Translations under genes and position numbers: made by a program
From: Pseudoalteromonas sp. MMG007
GTDB taxonomy: Bacteria > Pseudomonadota > Gammaproteobacteria > Enterobacterales > Alteromonadaceae
Assembly: GCF_018100985.1 (NCBI RefSeq)
Contig: NZ_JAGJEI010000001.1
Location: 434,001-498,000, forward strand
DNA length: 64,000 nt
Reading direction: 5' to 3'
Notes under the pieces: model-generated
Seen by the model: the letters and a program-made list of their open reading frames with translations, nothing else
Database searches by the model: none
Told to the model about the DNA's origin: nothing
Part shown: piece by piece, positions 56,166 to 64,000 of the stretch
Numbering within the stretch: position 1 is the stretch's first letter
Layout: each line of letters begins with the position of its first letter

Positions 56166-57461
56166 ATGAGTGAAAAATTTGTTGTTCAACTAAGCGAACA
56201 AGCAGCACCGAGTCATTGGGGCGAAAGCGCCACGTTGTCTTTTAACGAGCAAGGCGCAACGGTTCATTTATCTGAGCAAGAAACATTAAAAAATGTTCAA
56301 AAAGCAGCGCGTACTATTGCTAACCAAGGCGTTAAAAGCGTTGTATTAGCAGGCGATGCATGGTGCACCGAAAGCCAGTGGGCTTTTTACCAAGGCTTTG
56401 TAACACCAAAGTTATTAGATGGTGTTGAATTTACAGATAACGCACAGTCAGATATTAAAGAGCTTGCACATTTAAAAGCCTCGGCTACCTGGGCACGTGA
56501 AATGGTAAACGGCACAGCTGATGACATTTACCCTGAGAGCCTTGCTGAAAAAGCCGCTGAGTTTATTCAATCATTAGCGCCTGAGCACGTAAGCTACCAA
56601 ATTATTAAAGGTGATGCATTATTAGAGCAGCAGTGGATTGGTATTCACGCTGTTGGCCGTGGTAGTGTTCGCCCACCAGTATTACTTGAGCTTGATTACA
56701 ACCCTACAGGTGATGAAAATGCACCAGTAAGTGCAGCCCTTGTAGGTAAAGGTATTACATTTGACTCAGGCGGTTATTCAATCAAGTCAAGCGAAGGTAT
56801 GCTTGGTATGAAGTGCGACATGGGCGGTGCAGCAACGGTAACCGCAGGTTTAGCATTGGCTATTAACCGTGGTGTAGAAAAACGCATTAAGCTATTTTTA
56901 TGTTGTGCAGAGAACTTAATCTCTGGTCATGCATACAAGTTAGGCGATATTTTAACTTACAAAAACGGCACGACGGTTGAAATTGTAAATACCGATGCAG
57001 AGGGGCGCTTAGTACTTGCCGATGGCCTAATGGCTGCAGGCGAAACGGGTGCACCATTAATTATTGATGCAGCTACGTTAACAGGCGCTGCACTTGTTGC
57101 TGTTGGCCAAGAGTACAACGCATTATTTGCACTAGATAAAGAACTTGCTCGTGAAGTAGAAGATTTTGCGTCTCAAGAAATGGAAGCGGCATGGCCATTA
57201 CCACTTGAAAAATGGCATCAACAAAATTGCCCGTCACCTTACGCTGATACCGCTAATAGCCGAGCTCAAAAGGGTGGCGGCTACGGCGGCGCATCAAATG
57301 CAGCTGGCTTTTTATCACGCTTTGTACCAAATGACGGTAAAGGATGGGTACACATAGATTTAGCTGCTGCATTTAATATGGGCAGCACCAGTCAATGGGC
57401 TGCGGGTGCAACGACACAGGGTATGAGAACAGTTGCGCGTACCTTGTTAGAAAAAGCTTAA
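56166..57461 (+). CDS. pepB: Leucyl aminopeptidase family M17, peptidase B type
   Basis: 431 residues. M17 metal and active-site blocks are intact: VGKGITFDSGGYSIKSSEGMLGMKCDMGGAA and NTDAEGRLVLADGL, with the lysine and arginine of the catalytic centre. Overall length and N-terminal domain fit PepB rather than PepA. It releases N-terminal amino acids from peptides in the cytoplasm. The ATG at 56166 has AAGGG upstream; a start six codons earlier is less likely. A terminator follows at 57493. Confidence 0.9.
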   Translation: MSEKFVVQLSEQAAPSHWGESATLSFNEQGATVHLSEQETLKNVQKAARTIANQGVKSVVLAGDAWCTESQWAFYQGFVTPKLLDGVEFTDNAQSDIKELAHLKASATWAREMVNGTADDIYPESLAEKAAEFIQSLAPEHVSYQIIKGDALLEQQWIGIHAVGRGSVRPPVLLELDYNPTGDENAPVSAALVGKGITFDSGGYSIKSSEGMLGMKCDMGGAATVTAGLALAINRGVEKRIKLFLCCAENLISGHAYKLGDILTYKNGTTVEIVNTDAEGRLVLADGLMAAGETGAPLIIDAATLTGAALVAVGQEYNALFALDKELAREVEDFASQEMEAAWPLPLEKWHQQNCPSPYADTANSRAQKGGGYGGASNAAGFLSRFVPNDGKGWVHIDLAAAFNMGSTSQWAAGATTQGMRTVARTLLEKA

Positions 57462-57492
57462 TATTACGTAAAATGAGCTTTTAATACTTTAT

Positions 57493-57519
57493 ATAGGCAC
57501 CTTTTGGTGCCTATTTTAT
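57493..57519 (+). terminator. Rho-independent terminator of pepB
   Basis: ATAGGCACC, loop TTTT, GGTGCCTAT, then TTTATT, 31 bases after the pepB stop codon. Confidence 0.85.
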
Positions 57520-57643
57520 TATTTACTTACAAGCAATTTTTTTTTATTTGCGGTAAAATCCTGCGCCAATACCTGTTTGAGTGTTTATTTATTGGCTAAA
57601 GCGCCTTCACTCAAATGTTATACTCACCACTGGGGTTCAAACT

Positions 57644-58210
57644 ATGTCAGATAAGTGCTACATCACAGCTCAACAGCTACTTGAAGATTCATTCCGCGTA
57701 GCGGCACAAGTTTATAAAGACGGCTTTCGTCCAGACTTTATTATTGGTATTTGGCGAGGTGGTGCACCAATTGGTATTGCTGTGCAAGAGTATTACGATT
57801 ACAAAGGCATTGAAACAGATCATATTGCTGTACGTACTTCGTCTTATTACGGCATTGGTAAGCAATCAAAAGAGATTAAAGTTCACGGTCTACATTACAT
57901 TGTAGAAAATGCTAACGCAGGTGATTCGCTATTGATTGTTGATGACGTATTTGACTCAGGCCGCAGTATTGTAGCCCTTAAAGAAAAACTTTCTGAGTTA
58001 ATGCGCTTAAATCTCCCTAGCGATATTCGTATTGCATGCCCGTACTACAAACCAAAAAACTCTAAAGTAGATACAATCCCTGATTACTACATTCATGAGT
58101 CGGAAGAATGGTTAGTGTTCCCGCATGAGCTATCGGGTTTAACGCCAGATGAAATCATTGAAGGTAAATCAGACCTTGCGAAGATTCACGATATTTTACT
58201 AGAAAAGTAG
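57644..58210 (+). CDS. Phosphoribosyltransferase (hypoxanthine-guanine type)
   Basis: 188 residues of the type I phosphoribosyltransferase fold. The PRPP-binding motif is SLLIVDDVFDSGRS, and FIIGIWRGGAPIGIAVQEYY gives the first loop. It resembles short hypoxanthine/xanthine phosphoribosyltransferases used in purine salvage; the base specificity is not certain. The ATG at 57644 is chosen because the 21 residues before it in the longer frame do not belong to the family. Confidence 0.85.
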   Translation: MSDKCYITAQQLLEDSFRVAAQVYKDGFRPDFIIGIWRGGAPIGIAVQEYYDYKGIETDHIAVRTSSYYGIGKQSKEIKVHGLHYIVENANAGDSLLIVDDVFDSGRSIVALKEKLSELMRLNLPSDIRIACPYYKPKNSKVDTIPDYYIHESEEWLVFPHELSGLTPDEIIEGKSDLAKIHDILLEK

Positions 58211-58220
58211 TATGTAATTT

Positions 58221-58259
58221 ATCCATAAAAAAAGGCCGTTAAGGCCTTTTTTTATGGAT
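58221..58259. terminator. Bidirectional terminator
   Basis: A perfect 17-bp inverted repeat (ATCCATAAAAAAAGGCC and its complement at 58243-58259) with a five-base loop lies between two convergent genes, with A and T runs inside each arm. Confidence 0.92.
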
Positions 58260-58273
58260 AAATTTTAAAGAAT

Positions 58274-58933
58274 TTAAAGTTGAGCAAAGCTATCAACATA
58301 TTCGCTAAGTTTAGGAATATCGACCGCCTGTAAGCCGTGCGTACTTCTTTGCACTAGATTTTTTTCAACGAGCTCTGTCACAACACGCCTGTACGCGCGC
58401 TCAGTGGTAGCAAAACGTTCGGCTTCGGCATTTACTGTGGGATAGGCTCTTAGCAGCGTAGGGTTGTTATTCTCGGCTCTTAATAAGCAATCTTTAGCTA
58501 TGTTGTAGCTCAGGGGGAGTAATAGCTTATCTAAATTGATTTTTTGGTTTTCCTGAAACTTAGCCGCGATAGTTTGTGCCGTGTATAAGCTAAGTTCTGG
58601 CTTTTCGAGTAATAATGCTCGCCAGTGTCGTAATTCAATTAAGTTATAGGTTACATCACTAAAACACGTAACAGTATAAATACATGGGTTATTGTTAAGC
58701 GCTTCTATTTCGCCTATTAACGTATTATTGCAATCCAATTGACCTAACAGCAGGCGGCGTCCATTGCCTACATCGTAACTAAACGACACAGTGCCACTGC
58801 GCACAAGTACAAGCTTGCTTAAGGGCTGATCTTGGTGGATCAGCACTTCTTTTTTTGATTGCTGATAACTACTACCCGCAAAGGTAAGAAGTTGCTCAAC
58901 AAGATAACTAGAAAAATGGTATTGAAACATCAA
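58274..58933 (-). CDS. Crp/Fnr-family transcription regulator (YeiL-like)
   Basis: 219 residues: an N-terminal cyclic-nucleotide-binding barrel (LVLVRSGTVSFSYDVGNGRRLLLG, IGEIEALNNNPCIYTV) and a C-terminal winged helix. There is no Cys set for an iron-sulphur cluster as in Fnr, and the cAMP-contact arginine/glutamate pair of Crp is not evident. It is closest in layout to YeiL. The effector is unknown. It is divergent from the YgjV-like gene and convergent with the phosphoribosyltransferase gene. Confidence 0.8.
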   Translation of the reverse strand: MMFQYHFSSYLVEQLLTFAGSSYQQSKKEVLIHQDQPLSKLVLVRSGTVSFSYDVGNGRRLLLGQLDCNNTLIGEIEALNNNPCIYTVTCFSDVTYNLIELRHWRALLLEKPELSLYTAQTIAAKFQENQKINLDKLLLPLSYNIAKDCLLRAENNNPTLLRAYPTVNAEAERFATTERAYRRVVTELVEKNLVQRSTHGLQAVDIPKLSEYVDSFAQL

Positions 58934-59209
58934 TATGCTCTTCGGACAATTGTCCTATTTATTACACCTTAATGACGTTAACATTAAAGCTCTAAGAATT
59001 TACGCTAACTTGCAATTACATTTAGCTTTGCTAATTGTATTATTTTACCTTCATTTCCCGTGTAATGGTTTAGAAAGTTGTTGGCAACCACCAGCAAACT
59101 TTTTTGGGTTTTTATGCAAGTTAGCTTTTTTATTTAATACTTTGCAATACTTATAAGTGCAATAAGTTAGCAGTAATGTAATGCTAACCTAAAGCCTAGG
59201 AGAGAACAA

Positions 59210-59446
59210 TTGAGTTGGGAATATTTAGGTTATATTGCATCAGCTTTGTTGGTTGCATCGTTAACAATGACCGATGTAGTTAAACTACGTTGGTATAATA
59301 TGTTTGGCTGTATTGTTTTTACAGCTTATGGTGTGGCAATTGGTGCCGTACCTGTCATTTTTACTAATGGCCTACTTGCGCTAGTAAACATGTATCACAT
59401 TTTTAAATTATATCGCCAGCCAAAAGTGGTTTCAGCTAAAAGCTAA
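59210..59446 (+). CDS. Small inner-membrane protein, YgjV-like
   Basis: 78 residues with three hydrophobic segments (EYLGYIASALLVASLTM, MFGCIVFTAYGVAIGAV, VIFTNGLLALVNMYHIFKLY). The pattern resembles one repeat of YgjV/PQ-loop-type proteins. The start is a TTG, supported by AGGAG seven bases before it; no ATG is suitably placed. It could be a subunit of a small transporter; function unknown. A bidirectional terminator follows. Confidence 0.72.
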   Translation: MSWEYLGYIASALLVASLTMTDVVKLRWYNMFGCIVFTAYGVAIGAVPVIFTNGLLALVNMYHIFKLYRQPKVVSAKS

Positions 59447-59462
59447 ACCACTCGATAGTGCT

Positions 59463-59496
59463 AAAAAGGGTTAACTTCAAACGTTAACCCTTTTTT
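59463..59496. terminator. Bidirectional terminator
   Basis: AAAAAGGGTTAAC and GTTAACCCTTTTTT pair over 13 bp around a seven-base loop between convergent genes (YgjV-like and amidohydrolase). Confidence 0.9.
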
Positions 59497-59500
59497 GGTT

Positions 59501-61171
59501 TTATTTACCGCTTACCTCTTTTTCGTATTTAAGCTTTCCGGCAATCCATGTTTGTAATACATGGGTATTGTAAATTTCTTCAACGGGTACTTTAAAGTAA
59601 TCTTTGTCTATTAAAATAAAGTCAGCCCATTTACCTTGCTCTAAGCTACCAACTTTAAACTCTTGGTGCGCTGCATAGGCCCCCCCTAATGTGAATGCAC
59701 GTAAGGCATCTTCTCTGCTTAACACTTCACTTGCACGCCAGCCATTTTTAGGCAGTTTATTATGATCCATTCGTGTGATAGCTGAATACAAACCATCGAA
59801 CGGGTTGGCAAGTTCTACGGGGTAATCTGACCCTGCAGCCACTACCGAACCTTGTTTTAGAAATGTTTGCCAAGCATAAGCGCCACTTAGCTGTTTGTCA
59901 GTTAGACGCTGCTCTGCCATGTGCATATCTGATGTTGCATGCACAGGCTGCATAGATGGAATTATTTTTAATGTTTTGAAGCGAGGAATATCGTCAGGCG
60001 TTACAATTTGTGCATGCTCTATACGGTTTCGAAGAAGTATTCCGCCGGTTTTTTTAAATACGTTTTGATAGGCATCTAGTACTACCTTATTTGCTTTATC
60101 GCCAATAGCGTGCGTATTTGCACTAAAGCCGCTTTTAAAGCTTTGAGTAAAAATAGATTCTAGCTTTTGCTGTGTTTCAAGCATTAAGCCATGATGACCT
60201 GCTCTGTCCGCATACTCTTCAATAAGAGCAGCGCCACGAGAGCCTAATGCGCCATCGGCATATACTTTTACACTACGAATTTCCATAAAGTCATTTTTAT
60301 CGTGGTAGCGGCCTGCTTTTAGCATTTCTTCTAAATCTGGGCTTGCACCGCTTAACATAGCCACAATTCTAAGTGGTAAGTTACCCAAGTCACCACGTTC
60401 TTTGTAAACTTGCCATGTTGTTTTATCAATGCCTGCATCGTGTGTAGAGGTAATGCCTAGACTTAATAAGTGCTTGCCGGCTGCATCTAGTGAATTGCTA
60501 ATATCGTCTTTTGAAGGCGCTGGCATATGTTTTGTAATTAGCGCTTCGGCTTTATCAACAAATACGCCAGTAGGATTGCCAAACTCATCTTTTATTATTT
60601 CACCGCCTTCAGGGGCTTTTGTTGTAGCGGTTATACCTGCAAGTTCAAGTGCTTTACTATTTACCCAAATAGCGTGACTGTCAACGCGAGAGAGAACCAC
60701 TGGGCGGTCGTTAACTATTTTGTCTAAGTCTTTAGCTGTTGGAAAGCGGGTATCGCTCCAAAGTTCTTGGTTCCAACCTCGGCCTATGATCCAGCCTTGT
60801 TTATCTTTTGCAAACTCTTCTAATTTTGAGGTAACGTCCTTAACCGATTTTGCACCTCGTACATCTAATTGCGATAAGTTGTCGCCAAGGCCAATTACAT
60901 GGCCGTGCGCGTCAATCAAACCTGGTAGCAAAGTGTTACCATGCGCATCAATCAGTTTCGCATCAGGAAAACTATTTTTAAGCGCTTCGCCACCTAGTTT
61001 TACTACTTTACCGTTTTTAATAACTAGGGTAGAAAATTGCTGTACTTCACCTTTGTATAAAGGCGTGTAGCCGTTTGCGTTGAATATAACTTTGGTTTGA
61101 GCAACCGCGTGGTAAGAACTAGCTAAAATGCTTGCTAGTAGCAGTGGTTTTATCAATGTTTTTAGTTGCAT
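59501..61171 (-). CDS. Exported amidohydrolase family 3 protein (YtcJ-like)
   Basis: 556 residues. A signal peptide (cut near AVAQ) puts it in the periplasm. Amidohydrolase motifs are visible: LLPGLIDAHGHVIGLG (the HxH metal pair), a DGALGSRGAALIE loop, NTHAIGDKANKVV, and RIEHAQIV; C-terminal AAGSDYPVELANPF holds the active-site Asp. Such enzymes hydrolyse amides or exocyclic imines; the substrate is not known. It stands alone between two terminators. Confidence 0.85.
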   Translation of the reverse strand: MQLKTLIKPLLLASILASSYHAVAQTKVIFNANGYTPLYKGEVQQFSTLVIKNGKVVKLGGEALKNSFPDAKLIDAHGNTLLPGLIDAHGHVIGLGDNLSQLDVRGAKSVKDVTSKLEEFAKDKQGWIIGRGWNQELWSDTRFPTAKDLDKIVNDRPVVLSRVDSHAIWVNSKALELAGITATTKAPEGGEIIKDEFGNPTGVFVDKAEALITKHMPAPSKDDISNSLDAAGKHLLSLGITSTHDAGIDKTTWQVYKERGDLGNLPLRIVAMLSGASPDLEEMLKAGRYHDKNDFMEIRSVKVYADGALGSRGAALIEEYADRAGHHGLMLETQQKLESIFTQSFKSGFSANTHAIGDKANKVVLDAYQNVFKKTGGILLRNRIEHAQIVTPDDIPRFKTLKIIPSMQPVHATSDMHMAEQRLTDKQLSGAYAWQTFLKQGSVVAAGSDYPVELANPFDGLYSAITRMDHNKLPKNGWRASEVLSREDALRAFTLGGAYAAHQEFKVGSLEQGKWADFILIDKDYFKVPVEEIYNTHVLQTWIAGKLKYEKEVSGK

Positions 61172-61340
61172 AAGGTATTATTTTTTATTGTTTGTGCGTT
61201 AACACTAGCAAACCAAAATTTATAATACCAATAACTGTTTTAGAATATTTATAATGGCATTTGTGAATAGTTTGTTTGCGAAACAGGTAAAGTATGTGTA
61301 TCTTTAAAAAAATCAATAAGAATAAGCATAAGGAAACGCT

Positions 61341-61880
61341 ATGAAAGCCCTCTATTTATTACTTCCATTGACTACATTGCTCACGGCATGTGGATCAACA
61401 TCTACGGCAGAGAAAAATGTAGAAAAATTAAAGCATACAGATGTATCAGGTGTTGAAAAGCTCGATTATATAGATTTATCGAGTATTGAGTTACGCGATA
61501 AAGTGAAAGATTATTGGGGAATTGCTACAAGAACAGAGCCACGGTATCCGGTAGAAGCTGCAAGAAAAAATCTAGCAGGTTGTGTAGAACTCATTACTAT
61601 TATTAATTCTGAGGGTAAGGCGCAAGGATATAAAGTGCTCTCTTCATATCCTAAAGGATTATTCGATAAAGCAGCCGCACAGTCTTTAAATACATGGTCT
61701 TGGCTCCCAACAGCTGCAAATACAGCTAAAGAGCCTGTCTTAACTCATATTAGGATTGATTTCACGCTTACTTCAAAACCTGTAGGTAAAAAATATTTGA
61801 AAAACTGCCCTGCTGGAGAAACATTTCTAGTAACTGGAGAAAAGTTTATTGAATCCAGTGAGCTTAGAATAATTAAATAA
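61341..61880 (+). CDS. Lipoprotein with TonB-like C-terminal domain
   Basis: 179 residues with a lipoprotein signal (TLLTACG). After a linker comes a TonB_C-type domain: EPRYPVEAARKNLAGCVELITIINSEGKAQGYKVLSSYPKGLFDKAAAQSLNTWSWLP, with the RYP, G.V.....I and W.W pattern. Unlike true TonB it lacks an N-terminal membrane anchor and a proline-rich span. It may interact with TonB boxes or act as a periplasmic scaffold. The ribosome site is AAGGAAACGC. Confidence 0.78.
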   Translation: MKALYLLLPLTTLLTACGSTSTAEKNVEKLKHTDVSGVEKLDYIDLSSIELRDKVKDYWGIATRTEPRYPVEAARKNLAGCVELITIINSEGKAQGYKVLSSYPKGLFDKAAAQSLNTWSWLPTAANTAKEPVLTHIRIDFTLTSKPVGKKYLKNCPAGETFLVTGEKFIESSELRIIK

Positions 61881-61885
61881 AGGTA

Positions 61886-61915
61886 TATAGTTAGGTGTTT
61901 TATCACCTAACTATA
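61886..61915. terminator. Hairpin between convergent genes
   Basis: TATAGTTAGGTG and CACCTAACTATA form a perfect 12-bp stem with a six-base loop between the TonB-like gene and the first EF-hand gene. It lacks a long T run, so terminator function is likely but not sure. Confidence 0.6.
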
Positions 61916-61916
61916 A

Positions 61917-62153
61917 CTACTTACTTGCATATATGCCGTATTCGCTAAGTGAAAGTCGGCTGTCTTTGTCTTTATCGTAGCTTGCAAAGCGTGACCATAA
62001 GGCGGGATCTATTGCGGTTTCTGCTCGAGATAAAAAGCCATTTTTGTTTCTATCTAATTTTTTAAATTGCTCTGCAATATTGTTGTTGGCTGCAAATGTA
62101 GCTGCGCTAAAAATACTAAACGCGAAGAGAGCCATATAGCTTATGTTTTTCAT
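61917..62153 (-). CDS. Small exported EF-hand protein (fourth in the array)
   Basis: 78 residues with a signal peptide (cut near TFA). Two EF-hand loops: DRNKNGFLSRAE, canonical, and DKDKDSRLSLSE, where a Ser replaces the usual Gly at loop position 6. The start at 62153 begins the signal peptide; a GTG three codons earlier immediately follows the stop of the neighbouring gene. It is the fourth in transcription order of four related genes. Function unknown; calcium binding is inferred from the loops. Confidence 0.78.
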   Translation of the reverse strand: MKNISYMALFAFSIFSAATFAANNNIAEQFKKLDRNKNGFLSRAETAIDPALWSRFASYDKDKDSRLSLSEYGIYASK

Positions 62154-62162
62154 ACAAATCAC

Positions 62163-62399
62163 TTAGTAGAGGTTATTGGTGAGATAATTTTTAAATTCGA
62201 CTAACGAAATTTGGTTATCTTGGTTCTTGTCCCACATCACAAACGTGCTCAAAAGTTGCGGTTGAGGTTCAAGTTCATCTTGGGTTAGGTAGCCACTTTT
62301 ATTGCTATCGAGATGATCAAAGCGTTGTTTTACATCAAGTGCAGCGGCATTAAAGCTAAAAAGCAAAAATAGGCTTGATACAAATGTAAGTATCTTCAT
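62163..62399 (-). CDS. Small exported EF-hand protein (third in the array)
   Basis: 78 residues. A signal peptide (cut near AAA) precedes two EF-hand loops, DSNKSGYLTQDE and DKNQDNQISLVE; the second has Asn in place of Gly at position 6, so it may bind calcium weakly. GGAAGGAATACC gives a strong ribosome site. It is adjacent to the 61917 gene with at most nine bases between them, so they are likely co-transcribed. Confidence 0.8.
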   Translation of the reverse strand: MKILTFVSSLFLLFSFNAAALDVKQRFDHLDSNKSGYLTQDELEPQPQLLSTFVMWDKNQDNQISLVEFKNYLTNNLY

Positions 62400-62576
62400 G
62401 GTATTCCTTCCAAAAGATGTGTTTTAATTTGGCTACTGGAAAGAGAAAAAGCACTTGCCGTAATTTAATTCCCAACATTAAATCCGTTTACACACTCCCT
62501 CAGGGATTATGGCAAATGCTTTTAATTCTACTTTAACAGTAACTATCTTAAGTGAAACTTAATTAGCGAGTGTTGG

Positions 62577-62804
62577 TTATGGTTTAAAACTCTCAAACTC
62601 TTTTTTTGAAACTTTTTCATCGTCGTTTTCATCTAAATCAGTAAATTGTCTCATTACTTCCTTGTCTTGCTTTGCTTCAGCAAGTGAAATTTGCCCGTCC
62701 ATGTCTGTGTCTAAATGGGCAAAGCGAACATTTACCTGCGATGCTAAAACTGTTGCGCTAATGGCTAAAAACATTAATGAAAAGGCGGCTATAAGTTGTT
62801 TCAT
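62577..62804 (-). CDS. Small exported EF-hand protein (second in the array)
   Basis: 75 residues, signal peptide cut near VLAS. Loops are DTDMDGQISLAE, canonical, and DENDDEKVSKKE, in which Glu replaces Gly at position 6. The ATG at 62804 has AAGGA eight bases upstream; a GTG two codons earlier is rejected. Separated by 177 bases from the next gene downstream, so a separate promoter may serve the lower pair. Confidence 0.8.
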   Translation of the reverse strand: MKQLIAAFSLMFLAISATVLASQVNVRFAHLDTDMDGQISLAEAKQDKEVMRQFTDLDENDDEKVSKKEFESFKP

Positions 62805-62827
62805 AATCACGTTCCTTATTTAATGAG

Positions 62828-63061
62828 TTATTGAATAAACTTTTTGAATTCGTTTAGCGACAACTGACCATCTTGGTTGGTGTCGATTTGCGAAAAATTT
62901 TCGTGAAGCACTGCGTCTTCACCAGCTTCGGCTTCACTTAAAGTACCGTTGCTGTCTTTATCTAGTTCATTAAAAGTGGCTTGAACGTCCATTGCAAAGG
63001 CGCTTGCGCTTAAAAAGCCTAAAGCAGCTAATGATGAGATCACTAAAAAGCGGTTGTTCAT
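62828..63061 (-). CDS. Small exported EF-hand protein (first in the array)
   Basis: 77 residues with a signal peptide cut near AFA. Both EF-hand loops are canonical (DKDSNGTLSEAE and DTNQDGQLSLNE), making this the most intact member of the set. Ribosome site AAGGAAATAATT precedes the ATG. It lies 23 bases upstream of the 62804 start, so the two upper genes are probably one transcript. Calcium binding is inferred; the biological role is unknown. Confidence 0.82.
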   Translation of the reverse strand: MNNRFLVISSLAALGFLSASAFAMDVQATFNELDKDSNGTLSEAEAGEDAVLHENFSQIDTNQDGQLSLNEFKKFIQ

Positions 63062-63374
63062 AATTATTTCCTTATTAAATAAATTTAGATTAGCTATTAC
63101 AAAAACAATGCCAATATTTATTTTTGCTTCTTATCAATAGGTTATAGTTTTTGGTGTGTTTAAATAGGAAGTTTTTATAGAACTTTGTGTGATTTTTGCA
63201 ACACTTTTAACTGTATTGCTTTGTATGGCTACAATATCAATAGCTTAGGTTGTTGCCATTTGGCAACAGTTAAGGCGTAATAGGGCTTGAACGTATTAAA
63301 TATAATTACTGATTCAGCCAGTGTATAAAGTAAAAGCCTGATAATAGATACTAAAAAGCAAAGGATTAAACACA
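63062..63374. promoter_or_regulatory. Divergent control region with an inverted repeat
   Basis: 313 bases between the EF-hand array and the histidine kinase. It contains a perfect 7-4-7 inverted repeat TGTTGCC/ATTT/GGCAACA at 63251-63268, a plausible operator about 107 bases before the kinase start. AAAGG before 63375 is the kinase ribosome site. No gene is seen. Confidence 0.5.
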
Positions 63375-64000
63375 ATGCCAGCAACTATGGCTAAAAAATA
63401 CCATGCATTACTTAATTGGCGCCCTAACTTAATCGGTCAGTTTGTAATAAGTATGTTGTTATCTTTATTACCACTTTCGTTAGTGGTAATTGTGTTTTTG
63501 AATGCGCTTAATAAACAACTCGCCGTTACTCAGCAAATAGTCAGTAATAATTACCTCGTTACCAAATCATTTAACACCTTAAAGCAAGATCTCAATAGTT
63601 TAGAGCGTGCGACTCGGCAAAACTGGGTTTTAAAAAGTGAATCTCTTGATGAGTTAATAGTAAATAAATGGCAAGCATCGCTGCAAACAATTGAGGAGCT
63701 AACTCAACTTAGTGCATCAGCCGATTACAATGCTAAATGGCGGCGTTTAGCGCAAACCTTACAAGCAGCTCATACTCAATTAGTCGAAGAAAAACAGCAG
63801 CAAGCTGAGCTATTCTTACCTATTAGCGACTTAGTAGCAGAGCAAACTATATGGCTTCGTGACGTAAACGCAGCACAAATACAGAGTAATCAAAACGAGC
63901 TTTCTTCACTGCAGTCTTCATTTATTAATTGGTTAGTAGCACTTATTCCGCTTACTTTAGTTGTTGGTGGCGGTTTTTTATGGCGTATTAGTAAGCGCCT
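63375..64000 (+). CDS. Sensor histidine kinase, N-terminal part (GlrK/QseE-like)
   Basis: The gene runs past the window end; 208 codons are visible. One membrane segment near residues 18-43 (ISMLLSLLPLSLVVIVFL) and another near 190-205 (WLVALIPLTLVVGGGFLW) enclose a helical periplasmic domain of about 145 residues with ATRQNWVLKS-type sequence, followed by the start of a HAMP linker (RISKRL). This topology resembles GlrK/QseE. The catalytic domains are outside the window, so the assignment rests on the sensor half. It is not preceded by a regulator gene. Confidence 0.7.
   Translation, partial: MPATMAKKYHALLNWRPNLIGQFVISMLLSLLPLSLVVIVFLNALNKQLAVTQQIVSNNYLVTKSFNTLKQDLNSLERATRQNWVLKSESLDELIVNKWQASLQTIEELTQLSASADYNAKWRRLAQTLQAAHTQLVEEKQQQAELFLPISDLVAEQTIWLRDVNAAQIQSNQNELSSLQSSFINWLVALIPLTLVVGGGFLWRISKR

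Noticed and set aside
58935..59156. 73-codon rightward frame in the spacer between the Crp-like and YgjV-like genes
   Set aside because: No ribosome site, and the hydrophobic residues follow from AT-rich codons; the spacer is better read as a promoter region.
1..64000. tRNA or rRNA genes, prophage, toxin-antitoxin or defence systems
   Set aside because: Read through both strands for T-loop-like sequences, phage structural genes and typical defence modules; nothing convincing was seen, though a tRNA scan program was not available.

Overview
The window looks like a chromosomal segment of a marine gammaproteobacterium of the Pseudoalteromonas type. Base composition is AT-rich, and the gene blocks dksA-gluQ-pcnB-folK-panB-panC, epd-pgk-fba (class II, Calvin-type aldolase) and phoB-phoR-pstS are typical of Alteromonadales. 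It also carries an alginate lyase, a CrbS-type acetate sensor next to a VC_2705-type acetate symporter, and several chemoreceptors. The genus is inferred from protein resemblance and gene order; no search was run. I saw no rRNA, tRNA, prophage or CRISPR.

Layout. 1-9.5 kb: end of a histidine kinase, a metallo-beta-lactamase-fold enzyme, a soluble zinc-binding chemoreceptor, propionyl-CoA synthetase (prpE), a Nudix hydrolase, a PL7 alginate lyase, an alpha/beta hydrolase, a periplasmic solute-binding protein and a translationally coupled pair of related small membrane proteins. 9.7-15.3 kb: a VOC protein, a secreted lipin/LNS2-like HAD protein, a divergent yqhC/yqhD-type pair (AraC regulator and aldehyde reductase), and a second AraC regulator whose 5' end is disrupted by an 11-bp tandem repeat. 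Two MITE-like intergenic elements lie here. 15.3-21.5 kb: a heavy-metal efflux operon (czcI-like, czcC, czcB, czcA). 21.5-28.9 kb: membrane and signalling proteins (DUF3754, DedA/YqaA-like, GGDEF, lipoprotein, DUF2339). 28.9-37.4 kb: the acetate block, with a CrbS-like SSS/PAS/kinase/receiver hybrid divergent from DUF4212 and symporter genes, then a cNMP/CBS/DUF294 protein and a DEDDh exonuclease.

37.4-40.3 kb: a barrel-like outer-membrane protein and a chemoreceptor, bracketed by the real 3' end of the exonuclease gene and a decayed second copy of that 3' end, so it looks inserted. 40.4-45.6 kb: SIMPL protein, peroxiredoxin-like protein and epd-pgk-fba. 45.7-46.0 kb: a 335-bp gene-less element whose two ends carry 3 and 4 oppositely oriented copies of one motif, like the ends of a transposon that lost its genes. 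46.2-49.4 kb: phoB-phoR-pstS with PhoB boxes. 49.4-57.5 kb: conserved housekeeping genes, including a pcnB that appears to start at AUU as in E. coli. 57.6-64 kb: phosphoribosyltransferase, Crp-family regulator, a YgjV-like protein, amidohydrolase, a TonB-domain lipoprotein, four small exported EF-hand proteins in a row, and the start of a GlrK/QseE-like histidine kinase that runs off the window.

Most of the window is ordinary core genome. The points most worth following up are the possibly phase-variable AraC gene, the multi-site transposon-end remnant, the exonuclease-tail duplication, the AUU start of pcnB, the structured spacer between pgk and fba, and the EF-hand gene cluster.
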